Origin: Enterobacteriaceae endosymbiont of Donacia proxima
Lineage (GTDB): Bacteria > Pseudomonadota > Gammaproteobacteria > Enterobacterales > Enterobacteriaceae
Length of the DNA: 6,453 nt
Direction: 5' to 3'
Assembly (NCBI RefSeq): GCF_012569285.1
Contig: NZ_CP046199.1
Coordinates: forward strand, 1-6,453
The notes beneath the pieces are model-generated. The model ran no database searches, was not told the DNA's origin, and saw only the letters and a program-made list of their open reading frames with translations. Shown piece by piece: positions 1 to 6,305 of this stretch. A program made the translations under genes and the position numbers. How positions within the stretch are numbered: the stretch's first letter is position 1; each line of letters starts with the position of its first letter.

Positions 1-2841
1 ATGAAGAAAAAAATATTTTTGATTTTAAATCAATTGAAAAAAATTATAGTATTTTGTGTACTGCTAAATTTGGTGATTATATCAACTAGTAATGCTGTAA
101 TTTTCCGTAAAAATAGTAAAATAAAAAAACAAATTACTATCTATAAACAAAAAAAAAAAATAAAAAGAGAGATTAGTTGTTTTATACAAAAAATATGTTT
201 TTTAAAAAAAGTTAAAAGAAAATATATTTTTTTATACTCTAAAATAGAACTGAGTAATAATAGTAAATATATAGACTTTTTAATAAAAAAAGATAATGAG
301 ATTTTAAACGTATTAAAAAATACTTATTTTGAAAAACCTTTAAGTAAAAAAGAAATAAATTGGAGTAATATAAAAAAGAATTATAATAATAATTACTCAG
401 AAAACTACGTTTCTGATTTTTATCAAGAAAAAGATAGAAAAATAGAGAAAGATATTAATCTTGATAAAAAAAATTTAATTAACTCATTATTTTCAGTAAA
501 AAACAATTTTTCTAATAAAAAAATATTTATAAAAAATATTAAGTTAAATGTTTTGAATAAATTTAACCTAGAAGTTAATGACACAGTCAAGTCACTTATA
601 GATAGGATATTCGAAAAATTTAAATTAAACGGAAAATCTTTAGTTAAAATTAATTTAGATGAAAACTTAAATTTAAATAATTCAGAATTAGCTTTATTTT
701 TCCCTTTTATAGAAGGGGAAGATTACATTTTTTTTATACAAAATAATATACATAAAACAGATGATAGGAATCAGAATAACTTTGGTTTTGGAATTAGAAA
801 ATTATCATTTGATAACAATTATTTATTAGGAATTAATAGTTTTTTCGATTACGATTTTACATTAGATAATGCGAGAATAGGATTAGGTTTAGAATTATGG
901 AAAGAATTTTTTAAAATAAGTACTAATATGTATTATGGATTAAGTAGATGGTGGCATCAAAATCAAAATTTTTTAAATGGTAAAAAATACCATAATCAGT
1001 ATGATTATATTAATGATGATGAGTATTTCTCAAAACCTGCAACAGGATGGGATATTAATGTTGAAGGATATTTTTTAAAATTACCAGAAGTAATATTTAA
1101 ATTAGGTCTTGAAAAATATTATGGAAATATAGGATATAAACTAGATAATAATGCTAAAAAACATGAAAAGTTATTTTCTCCTTTATTTTATTCATTTAGT
1201 ATAAAATATACTCCTATACCAATTTTTTCTTTTATTATTCAAACAATAAAAACTAGTTATACTAAAAATAGTATCCAATTTGGAGGTAGTCTTAACTTAG
1301 AGTTAAATACTCCATTTCATGATCAAATATATAATAAAACTCATAATATTTTTTCATCTTCTTATGATCACAGATATAATTTTGTTAAAAGAAATAATAA
1401 TATAATTTTAGAGTATAGAAAAAAGTTTTTAATTAAATTATTTACAAAAAAAGAAATTTCAGGGTTTCCTGGGAGCGAACATTCTTTAGGAGTTATAGTA
1501 AATTCTGTAAATAAAGTTAAAAATATATATTTTCATAGTAAAAATAGCTTTTTTCAAAAAGGTGGAGCTATTAAATCAATTCATAATAATTATATAATTA
1601 AATTACCTCATTACGATTCTCAAAGAGAAAAAAATAATAATTATATAATCAAAGTTACAGCTTATGATTTATTAGGGAATAAAGATGTTTCTTATATTAA
1701 AATTAATGTTTTTTCTCCTTTAATAAATAAAAAATTTTCAAGTTTAAACATTTTTCCTAAAACTATATTAATTAATTCTGAAAAAGCAAAAATTACTTTT
1801 GAAGCTAGAGATAATAATAATGAACCATTAACAAATATAAAAAATATTAATTTTGTAGTTGATAGTGGTAATTTTCCTGATCTTTTTAATATAGATATTA
1901 GTAAAGTTCATGAATATCCCAAAGGGACATATACTGCAATAATTAAAAGTACTTCTCCTGGGAAAGCTTTAATAAAGGTTAAAATCAATAATATTATCAA
2001 TAAAGACATTAGCGATACTATTAATATAATTTCTATCTTTTCAGATAATATGCAAGTTACAGCAGATCCTCCAAATTTATTTACAAAAGTAAGTGAATCT
2101 ATTAATCTATCCGTAAAAGTATTTGACAAACATGGTAAAGGAGTAAAAACTTCAGAAGTTAAAATAACTAATATTTTAGCTATGGATCAGCAAGGATATA
2201 CTAGAAAAGATAGTGGTAAATTCCATTTTGAAGATATAACAAATAAAAAATCTTATGATGGAGATAATTTTATATCTTACACAGATAAAAAAGGAGAATT
2301 AAAAGTTAAAATATCTGATCCACATGGTATTGGAGTACGTACCTTTCTTAAAATTAGTGCAGATAATATTATTAGTAAAAAAATTTCTGTAATTTTTACA
2401 GTCCCTACTAGTCCTAATAATTTGTATGCTAGGATGTATGGACATATGACTGATGTTTTATCAATTAATGGGTTAAAATTTCATAGACCTGCCTTGTTTT
2501 CTGAACGTACAGGAGATCAAGTATATCATTATTTAAATGAAGATTGGGCAAAATTTACTTGGTATAATGGAGAAGATTTTTGTAAAACAAGAAATGCTAG
2601 ATTACCTAATAGAGAAGAGTTATTAGATTTTTATGATCTTTATCCAGGTACTGATTTACTTAGTAAGTACGGATGGCCTATCGTTGATAGATTTAATTAC
2701 GTGTGGACTTCTACTTCTATAAGAAATATGTATTTTCGTGATCCTTTACATTTTTATGTTGATTTTTTAAGTAGAAAAATTGATAAAGGAATTATTAGTA
2801 ATATTTTTACTGTTTTTTGTGTTCAAGAGAAAACTAAATAA
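1..2841 (+). CDS. Inverse autotransporter adhesin, intimin/invasin family
   Basis: 946-residue outer-membrane adhesin. Residues 1-32 form a signal peptide (basic start, hydrophobic core, cleavage probably after SNA). Residues 33-175 are lysine/asparagine-rich; I cannot recognise the LysM domain often found there. The intimin-type 12-strand barrel follows: KINLDENLNLNN (216 on), KTDDRN, FGFGIRKL, GINSFFDYDFTLDNARIGLG, TGWDINVEGYF, and the closing block YNFVKRNNNIILEYRKK ending near 474. Residues 480-573 resemble the first invasin-type domain, and 580-680 and 683-800 are Big_1-like immunoglobulin domains. The tip (806-946) resembles the C-type-lectin-like end of invasins (FCKTRNARLPNREELLDFY, GWP, VWTST), with C861 and C940 placed for a disulfide. 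In this family the barrel stays in the outer membrane and the C-terminal domains are exposed, so a role in holding the symbiont to host tissue or egg surfaces is inferred. The frame is intact despite an A12 run at 149-160. The start is the first window base; an in-frame upstream extension cannot be excluded without the circular junction. Confidence 0.9.
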   Translation: MKKKIFLILNQLKKIIVFCVLLNLVIISTSNAVIFRKNSKIKKQITIYKQKKKIKREISCFIQKICFLKKVKRKYIFLYSKIELSNNSKYIDFLIKKDNEILNVLKNTYFEKPLSKKEINWSNIKKNYNNNYSENYVSDFYQEKDRKIEKDINLDKKNLINSLFSVKNNFSNKKIFIKNIKLNVLNKFNLEVNDTVKSLIDRIFEKFKLNGKSLVKINLDENLNLNNSELALFFPFIEGEDYIFFIQNNIHKTDDRNQNNFGFGIRKLSFDNNYLLGINSFFDYDFTLDNARIGLGLELWKEFFKISTNMYYGLSRWWHQNQNFLNGKKYHNQYDYINDDEYFSKPATGWDINVEGYFLKLPEVIFKLGLEKYYGNIGYKLDNNAKKHEKLFSPLFYSFSIKYTPIPIFSFIIQTIKTSYTKNSIQFGGSLNLELNTPFHDQIYNKTHNIFSSSYDHRYNFVKRNNNIILEYRKKFLIKLFTKKEISGFPGSEHSLGVIVNSVNKVKNIYFHSKNSFFQKGGAIKSIHNNYIIKLPHYDSQREKNNNYIIKVTAYDLLGNKDVSYIKINVFSPLINKKFSSLNIFPKTILINSEKAKITFEARDNNNEPLTNIKNINFVVDSGNFPDLFNIDISKVHEYPKGTYTAIIKSTSPGKALIKVKINNIINKDISDTINIISIFSDNMQVTADPPNLFTKVSESINLSVKVFDKHGKGVKTSEVKITNILAMDQQGYTRKDSGKFHFEDITNKKSYDGDNFISYTDKKGELKVKISDPHGIGVRTFLKISADNIISKKISVIFTVPTSPNNLYARMYGHMTDVLSINGLKFHRPALFSERTGDQVYHYLNEDWAKFTWYNGEDFCKTRNARLPNREELLDFYDLYPGTDLLSKYGWPIVDRFNYVWTSTSIRNMYFRDPLHFYVDFLSRKIDKGIISNIFTVFCVQEKTK

Positions 2842-2845
2842 TTTA

Positions 2846-2881
2846 TTTTTTTGATTAAAAACAATTTTTTAATCAAAAAAA
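2846..2881. terminator. Perfect 16-bp A/T hairpin between the adhesin gene and pehA
   Basis: Arms 2846-2861 and 2866-2881 are exact inverted complements around a 4-base loop (CAAT), starting four bases after the adhesin stop. It contains a single G-C pair and is not followed by a T-run on the plus strand, so it is not a textbook Rho-independent terminator. In a very A+T-rich genome it is the best candidate for a transcript end or for a 3' stabilising structure. Confidence 0.4.
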
Positions 2882-2886
2882 TATTA

Positions 2887-2892
2887 TATAAT
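2887..2892 (+). promoter_or_regulatory. Candidate -10 element of pehA
   Basis: A perfect TATAAT lies 36 bases upstream of the pehA ATG, just after the 16-bp hairpin. No convincing -35 lies 16-18 bases upstream (only T-rich sequence inside the hairpin arm), and in this base composition TATAAT is expected by chance fairly often. pehA has no clear Shine-Dalgarno sequence either. It may be expressed from this site or by read-through from the adhesin gene. Confidence 0.25.
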
Positions 2893-2928
2893 AATAATAT
2901 GTTTTTCTTTGATATGAAATAATTTAAA

Positions 2929-4224
2929 ATGAAAATATTATTTTATAGAAATGTAAAAAAAAATTTTTTTCATACTATATTTATAATTGTAATTTTATTT
3001 TTTCATAATTGTGGATATGCAGAAGACACGCGTTCTATTACTGAACCAGTAATACCTAAAATATGTAAAACATTAATAGCTGATGATAATAAAGATTATA
3101 CTACTGAAATTAATAATGCTGTTATAAGTTGTGCTAAACAACATAAAGTAATTAGTTTAATGCCATCTAATAATGGAGATACACATTTTTATTCTGGACC
3201 TATAATTATTCCTTCTTTTGGGGGGATTTTAATTAATAAAAAAGTTATTTTATCTGCTATTAATGATCCTGTTTTATATGATAAAGGTCATCAAACTTGT
3301 GGAGTATTAGATGATATTGGTAAAGGTTGTAATCCTTTCATAATTTTAAAAGGTGAAAATAGTGGTTTATATGGGGAGGGTTATATTGACGGACAAGGAG
3401 GAATTATATTAAAAAATAAAAAATATACTTGGTGGCAATTAGCTACAGAAGCTAAAATTAGTCATAAAAAACAAAATAATCCTCATTTAATTAATATTAA
3501 TTCAGGACATAATATAATTATATATAAATTACATTTAATAAATTCACCAAATTTTCATATTGTATCTTATCAAACAAACGGGTTAACTATTTGGGGGATA
3601 AAAATAAATACTCCTGCTGATGCTCGTAATACAGATGGGATAGACCCTTCTTCCTCCCAAAATATAACAATTGCACATTCTAATATTAGTACAGGAGATG
3701 ATAATATAGCTATTAAAGCTGGTAATAATGGAGAATCTAAACATATAACTATTATAAATAATAATTTTGGGTATGGACATGGTATGTCCATAGGTAGTGA
3801 AACAAATAGTGGAGTAAATGATATTCTTGTTAAGAATTTAACATTACAAAATACAACTAATGGATTAAGAATTAAAAGTGATATTACACGAGGTGGGGTA
3901 GTGACAAATATTCATTATGAAAATATTTGTATTTTTAATGTAAAAAATCCTGTTGTTTTAGATACTAGTTATAAGGATAATATAAAAAATAAAGAAAAAA
4001 ATGAAGAAAAAAATATTCCCCAATTTAAAAATATTTTTTTTAAAAATATTAAAGTTTTAACGCCTGGAACATTAAAATTTAATGGATTAGATGAAGAAAA
4101 TATGATTGAAATTTTTGTAAATAATTTTCATATAAAAAACGGATCTTCATGGATTAAAAATAATGTGATAATTCATGGTAATATCGATAATATCATTAAT
4201 AATGATATTTGTACATTATATTAA
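2929..4224 (+). CDS. pehA: Endopolygalacturonase, glycoside hydrolase family 28
   Basis: 431-residue pectinase that hydrolyses alpha-1,4 galacturonan (homogalacturonan of plant cell walls). The N-terminus is a signal peptide (basic MKILFYRNVKK, hydrophobic FFHTIFIIVILFF, cleavage probably after GYA near residue 31), so it is exported. The parallel beta-helix carries the full GH28 active-site set: NTDGID (N234, D236), GDDNIAIK (D257, D258), GYGHGMSIGSE (H284) and RIKSD (R314, K316). These are the catalytic aspartates, the histidine, and the substrate-binding Arg/Lys. Long blocks such as INSPNFH, TARNTDGIDP-like and TTNGLRIKSD match the PehA enzymes of Pectobacterium and related enterobacteria, so endo-action is likely. 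Length is slightly above those enzymes because of the longer leader and a lysine-rich insertion near 349-365. No frameshift or missing catalytic residue is seen. In a plant-feeding insect symbiont it would digest the host's food. Its stop overlaps that of the convergent pheA. Confidence 0.95.
   Translation: MKILFYRNVKKNFFHTIFIIVILFFHNCGYAEDTRSITEPVIPKICKTLIADDNKDYTTEINNAVISCAKQHKVISLMPSNNGDTHFYSGPIIIPSFGGILINKKVILSAINDPVLYDKGHQTCGVLDDIGKGCNPFIILKGENSGLYGEGYIDGQGGIILKNKKYTWWQLATEAKISHKKQNNPHLININSGHNIIIYKLHLINSPNFHIVSYQTNGLTIWGIKINTPADARNTDGIDPSSSQNITIAHSNISTGDDNIAIKAGNNGESKHITIINNNFGYGHGMSIGSETNSGVNDILVKNLTLQNTTNGLRIKSDITRGGVVTNIHYENICIFNVKNPVVLDTSYKDNIKNKEKNEEKNIPQFKNIFFKNIKVLTPGTLKFNGLDEENMIEIFVNNFHIKNGSSWIKNNVIIHGNIDNIINNDICTLY
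4189..4209. repeat. 9-bp hairpin at the 3' end of pehA
   Basis: AATATCATT (4189-4197) and AATGATATT (4201-4209) pair perfectly around a 3-base loop, within the last codons of pehA. A T9 run follows at 4225-4233. The gap between stem and T-run is too long for a standard terminator, but no other end signal is visible on the plus strand between pehA and pheA. Confidence 0.25.
4221..4224. other. Shared convergent stop codons (TTAA)
   Basis: The palindromic TTAA holds the pehA stop (TAA, 4222-4224, plus strand) and the pheA stop (TAA, 4223-4221, minus strand). The two convergent genes therefore overlap by four bases with no intergenic terminator between them. Confidence 0.9.
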
Positions 4225-4871
4225 TTTTTTTTTAAAACCAAAAAAAAAGTTTTATTATTTTTTTTATTTGATATATTTTTTTTTAAAATATATAGTTCAT
4301 AAAAAATAGCAGCTGTTTCATTTCCAATAGCTGCTATTTCCCCTGATGAAGAATTTTTAATTAACTTCATAGCAAAAGAAGTACTAGGACAAGTTTTTAA
4401 TTCCCATAATGGATTTTGATTTATAAAAAAACTACATTGTTTTAGTGGTTCAGAATGACTATAAATTTTTTTTATTTTATTTAAAATAAAATTTTTTTTA
4501 TTAGAAACTAAACAATGTTTAATAGGTAATTTTAAAACTTTTTTTACACGTAAATAAATATTATTAATTTTTAATAAATTAGATACTTCTGTAATAACTC
4601 CTGTAATATTATTATATATAGGTACTATAGCTAATTTAATTAAACCTTGTTTAATACAAAAAAAAATTTCAGTAAAATTTTGACAACTTACATTAATAAT
4701 TTTTTTATTAATAAAAAAATTATTAATGTAAGTTAAAACAGCTAAATGTGAATAACTATATAAAGGCCCCAAAAAAGCAATACTTTCTTTATTTATATTT
4801 GGAAAAATATTTTTAAAATTATTAATATTATCATTATAAATGATATTTTTTTTTTTAATTATATTAATCAT
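4221..4871 (-). CDS. pheA: Stand-alone prephenate dehydratase domain
   Basis: 216 residues covering only the prephenate dehydratase part of PheA (prephenate to phenylpyruvate, the last committed step to phenylalanine). Matching blocks: SIAFLGPLYSYSHLA (30-44), LAIVPIYNNITGVI (80-93), LPIKHCLV (115-122), IYSHSEPLKQCSFFINQNP (136-154), STSFAMKLI (163-171), AAIGNETAAIFYEL (180-193) and the C-terminal NKTFFLVLKK (206-215). E. coli PheA is about 386 residues with an N-terminal chorismate mutase and a C-terminal ACT domain. Both are absent here, although residues 20-30 (KNIFPNINKES) resemble the linker just before the dehydratase domain. Asparagine N87, the QC pair (145-146) and the C-terminal threonine T208 are kept. 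The VPIEN glutamate is tyrosine (Y86) and the TRF arginine is phenylalanine (F209), so activity is likely but not certain. Loss of ACT implies no phenylalanine feedback. Start ATG has no clear Shine-Dalgarno. An A11 run covers codons 6-9, and a perfect 50-bp palindrome lies within codons 46-63. Confidence 0.88.
   Translation of the reverse strand: MINIIKKKNIIYNDNINNFKNIFPNINKESIAFLGPLYSYSHLAVLTYINNFFINKKIINVSCQNFTEIFFCIKQGLIKLAIVPIYNNITGVITEVSNLLKINNIYLRVKKVLKLPIKHCLVSNKKNFILNKIKKIYSHSEPLKQCSFFINQNPLWELKTCPSTSFAMKLIKNSSSGEIAAIGNETAAIFYELYILKKNISNKKNNKTFFLVLKKN
4685..4734. repeat. Perfect 50-bp palindrome inside pheA
   Basis: Bases 4685-4709 and 4710-4734 are exact inverted complements for all 25 positions with no spacer. 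The centre is ATTAAT flanked by T7 and A7, and the outer ends are AACTTACATT and AATGTAAGTT; pairing stops at 4684/4735 (C versus A). It lies within the pheA reading frame and encodes residues 47-62 (T-Y-I-N-N-F-F-I then N-K-K-I-I-N-V-S), a part of the dehydratase domain that is poorly conserved. Either strand's transcript could fold into a roughly 23-bp stem with a minimal loop, and the DNA could extrude a cruciform. No function is known to me. Confidence 0.95.
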
Positions 4872-4897
4872 TTCATTTTATGTTATGAATAAAATTT

Positions 4898-4921
4898 TAA
4901 ATATATTTTATAATATATTTA
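4898..4921. repeat. 10-bp A/T hairpin between rep and pheA
   Basis: TAAATATATT (4898-4907) and AATATATTTA (4912-4921) pair perfectly around a 4-base loop in the 68-base gap between the rep stop and the pheA start. It overlaps the candidate pheA promoter. It has no G-C pairs and may be a consequence of base composition. Confidence 0.3.
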
Positions 4922-4927
4922 CTTCAA
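4900..4927 (-). promoter_or_regulatory. Candidate promoter of pheA
   Basis: Reading leftward, TTGAAG (4927-4922) and TATATT (4905-4900) are separated by 16 bases and match sigma-70 boxes at four and five of six positions, leaving about a 20-base leader before the pheA ATG. Alternatively pheA is simply co-transcribed with rep, which lies 68 bases upstream on the same strand. Confidence 0.25.
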
Positions 4928-4939
4928 AGTATAATAAAA

Positions 4940-5812
4940 TTATTTCTTTTGTTTAATAACATGCACAAAATCATTCTTATCTATCCAGCAATTCCATCCT
5001 GTTGCTAATGAAATTTCATATAAAGATTTTTTTAAAATTTGTCTAAATTTCCACAAGATTATTATCTTACTACCACATAAATTTTTTAAAGTTATTACTT
5101 TATAACATAAAGGAATATTATGAGTACAATAAAAACAATGCAACCATTGAGATAATGGTTTTCCTTTTAATTTTTTTCGTTCTTTTAAAGAAACTATAGT
5201 CCATATAGATTTTGTAAAAAAAGATGTTATATTTTTATTTAACAAAATAATATTTTTTTTTGTTTTGTCATTTCTATACCATTCATGTAATAAATGACCT
5301 ATATAAAAATAATTTTTATAATTAATTTCTATACTACAAATAGATAATCTAGTTAAAGATGTTTTTAACCATTCATAATCTTTCTTGCCTGTTGTTCTAT
5401 CTATAGATTTTAAAAAAGAAAAAGACGAAAAAATAACTTCTCCACCTAAAGGAACTTGAGAAAATCGATATAAACATTCTAACCAAACATCTAAATCTGA
5501 TTGATCTAAACTTTCTCCTGTAAAACGTATAAAAAAATCATTTAATGATGTTTTTAAAATATTTCTTTCATATCTTCTATATCCTTTTTTTAAAATACCA
5601 AATAAAGAACTACGCAAAATAATATTAGGTACTGCTCTTCTATTTTTTGAAATATTTGGAAAAAAATTTTTTGTCTCAAGTTTTTTTGTTAATGTACAAA
5701 AAGAAAAAGATTCCCTTATTTTTTTCTTTTCTATTTCTCTTTTTTTTTTTCTAAAAAATTTACTCTTTTTAATGAGTAAATTAATTCTTTTATAAAACTG
5801 TCTTTTGCACAT
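4940..5812 (-). CDS. TrfA-family plasmid replication initiator
   Basis: 290-residue Rep protein that should bind the nearby iterons and open the origin. It aligns by eye with TrfA of RK2 (IncP) along its length. Matches are R59-A-V-P-N63 and LRSSLF (66-71), corresponding to RAVPN..RSALF; FIRFTGESLDQSDLDVW (94-110), corresponding to the ITYTGVELRADDDELVW block; FSQVPLGGEVIF (117-128), corresponding to the RTPIGEPITF block; LLHEWYR (174-180); the SQWLHCFYCTHNIP..KVITLKNLCGS stretch (221-248), corresponding to the FDYFSSHREPYPLKLETFRLMCGS region; and the C-terminal WIDKNDFVHVIK (276-287), corresponding to WVNDDLVH. These cover the tandem winged-helix DNA-binding domains. The first 50 residues are very basic and unlike TrfA; they include a K/R run over an A11 tract (5740-5750). 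The ATG start is the only upstream choice that keeps the family region intact, and no good Shine-Dalgarno is visible. It reads away from the origin and may form an operon with pheA. No partition, toxin-antitoxin or second rep gene accompanies it. Confidence 0.92.
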   Translation of the reverse strand: MCKRQFYKRINLLIKKSKFFRKKKREIEKKKIRESFSFCTLTKKLETKNFFPNISKNRRAVPNIILRSSLFGILKKGYRRYERNILKTSLNDFFIRFTGESLDQSDLDVWLECLYRFSQVPLGGEVIFSSFSFLKSIDRTTGKKDYEWLKTSLTRLSICSIEINYKNYFYIGHLLHEWYRNDKTKKNIILLNKNITSFFTKSIWTIVSLKERKKLKGKPLSQWLHCFYCTHNIPLCYKVITLKNLCGSKIIILWKFRQILKKSLYEISLATGWNCWIDKNDFVHVIKQKK

Positions 5813-5845
5813 GTAAAACTTAACAAATACATATAAAATTAGACA

Positions 5846-5880
5846 TTGTTAAAAAAACTAAATAACGGTTTTTTTAATAA
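5846..5880. repeat. Hairpin in the rep leader
   Basis: TTAAAAAAAC (5849-5858) and GTTTTTTTAA (5868-5877) pair perfectly around a 9-base loop. Three more outer positions extend the stem with one mismatch (G-U in a plus-strand transcript). It sits 34-68 bases upstream of the rep ATG, where it could affect rep expression or end transcripts entering from the origin. Confidence 0.4.
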
Positions 5881-5914
5881 ATAAAGTAAATTTTAATAAC
5901 ATAATTTATTTTTT

Positions 5915-5925
5915 AAAATCCCTCC
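5915..5925 (-). promoter_or_regulatory. Candidate Rep-binding operator upstream of rep
   Basis: The minus strand reads GGAGGGATTTT, about 100 bases upstream of rep. It carries the same GGGAT core found in the iterons and 11-bp repeats, and the match to the 11-bp unit (GGGATTAAAAA) is good. Iteron plasmids often autorepress rep through iteron-like operators, so this is a reasonable operator. GGAGGG also looks like a Shine-Dalgarno sequence, but the nearest ATG is 17 bases away and opens only a 14-codon frame. Confidence 0.35.
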
Positions 5926-5972
5926 AAAAAAAAACAAAAGAACTTTTTTATATTGTTAACTAATAAATACAA

Positions 5973-6007
5973 CAAACAAACAAACAAATATATATGAAAG
6001 AAAGAAA
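5973..6007. repeat. Tetranucleotide microsatellites CAAA and GAAA
   Basis: Four CAAA units (5973-5988) are followed after a short TATATAT by three GAAA units ending at 6007. They are non-coding and could vary in length by slippage. No role is evident. Confidence 0.7.
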
Positions 6008-6170
6008 CATTTTCTAGTTAGTTCGTTATTATTTTCAATAAAAACCCAAAAGTAAATAAAATCATTACCTAATTATATCTAATTTTTTTCATATGTCAAA
6101 AATAATTTTAAAATTTTTTATGAAATCAATATTCATGTTTTAAAAATTAATAAATTATTTAAAAATAACA

Positions 6171-6264
6171 AAGTAGTAAAAAACGGGATAGCAAGTAGTA
6201 AAAAACGGGATAGCAAGTAGTAAAAAACGGGATAGCAAGTAGTAAAAAACGGGATAGCAAGTAG
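6171..6264. repeat. Iteron array: four perfect 22-bp direct repeats
   Basis: Identical 22-base units at 6173-6194, 6195-6216, 6217-6238 and 6239-6260, with periodicity extending to 6171-6264. Core of each: AAAAAACGGGATAGCAA, preceded by GTAGT. They are the most G+C-rich part of the non-coding region, close to the TrfA-type rep gene, and spaced by about two helical turns. This is as expected for Rep-binding iterons that both start replication and limit copy number. The unit does not resemble the RK2 iteron I remember (17-bp, ending GAGGGGC). Confidence 0.92.
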
Positions 6265-6273
6265 CTTCGCTAT
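6254..6273. repeat. Small hairpin at the right edge of the iterons
   Basis: ATAGC (6254-6258) pairs with GCTAT (6269-6273), and inner AAG pairs with CTT leaving a one-base bulge and a TAG loop. It joins the last iteron to the A/T-only stretch, the point where origin opening would begin. Confidence 0.35.
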
Positions 6274-6291
6274 ATATATTATATAATATAA
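6271..6291. other. A/T-only stretch, candidate DNA unwinding element
   Basis: Twenty consecutive A/T bases with alternating TA steps directly follow the iterons. Easily melted sequence beside iterons is the usual site of origin opening. Because the whole plasmid is A+T-rich, the assignment rests on position rather than on contrast in composition. Confidence 0.45.
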
Positions 6292-6305
6292 TGAGTCAGT
6301 TATTC

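Noticed and set aside
97..525. LysM domain between signal peptide and barrel of the adhesin
   Set aside because: Expected in many family members, but the lysine-rich sequence shows no recognisable LysM pattern.
1908..2129. 73-residue minus-strand frame inside the adhesin gene
   Set aside because: Lies wholly within a well-supported gene on the other strand, with no recognisable domain or start signal.
3637..3643. GGGATAG, seven bases of the iteron core, inside pehA
   Set aside because: It encodes the conserved DGID of the catalytic motif and lacks the A-run, so the match is by chance.
3570..3791. Two overlapping minus-strand frames inside pehA
   Set aside because: They are the reverse of the conserved GH28 active-site region and show no domain of their own.
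5858..5902. 14-residue leader peptide on the minus strand upstream of rep, with GGAGGG before it
   Set aside because: GGAGGG is 17 bases from the ATG, too far for a ribosome-binding site. The peptide has no feature of a known leader, and the GGGAT core is better explained as a Rep site.
6093..6143. 16-residue hydrophobic plus-strand frame
   Set aside because: No ribosome-binding site, chance-length, in the origin region.
6171..6264. CRISPR array
   Set aside because: The four 22-bp units are directly adjacent with no unique spacers and sit beside a rep gene, so they are iterons.
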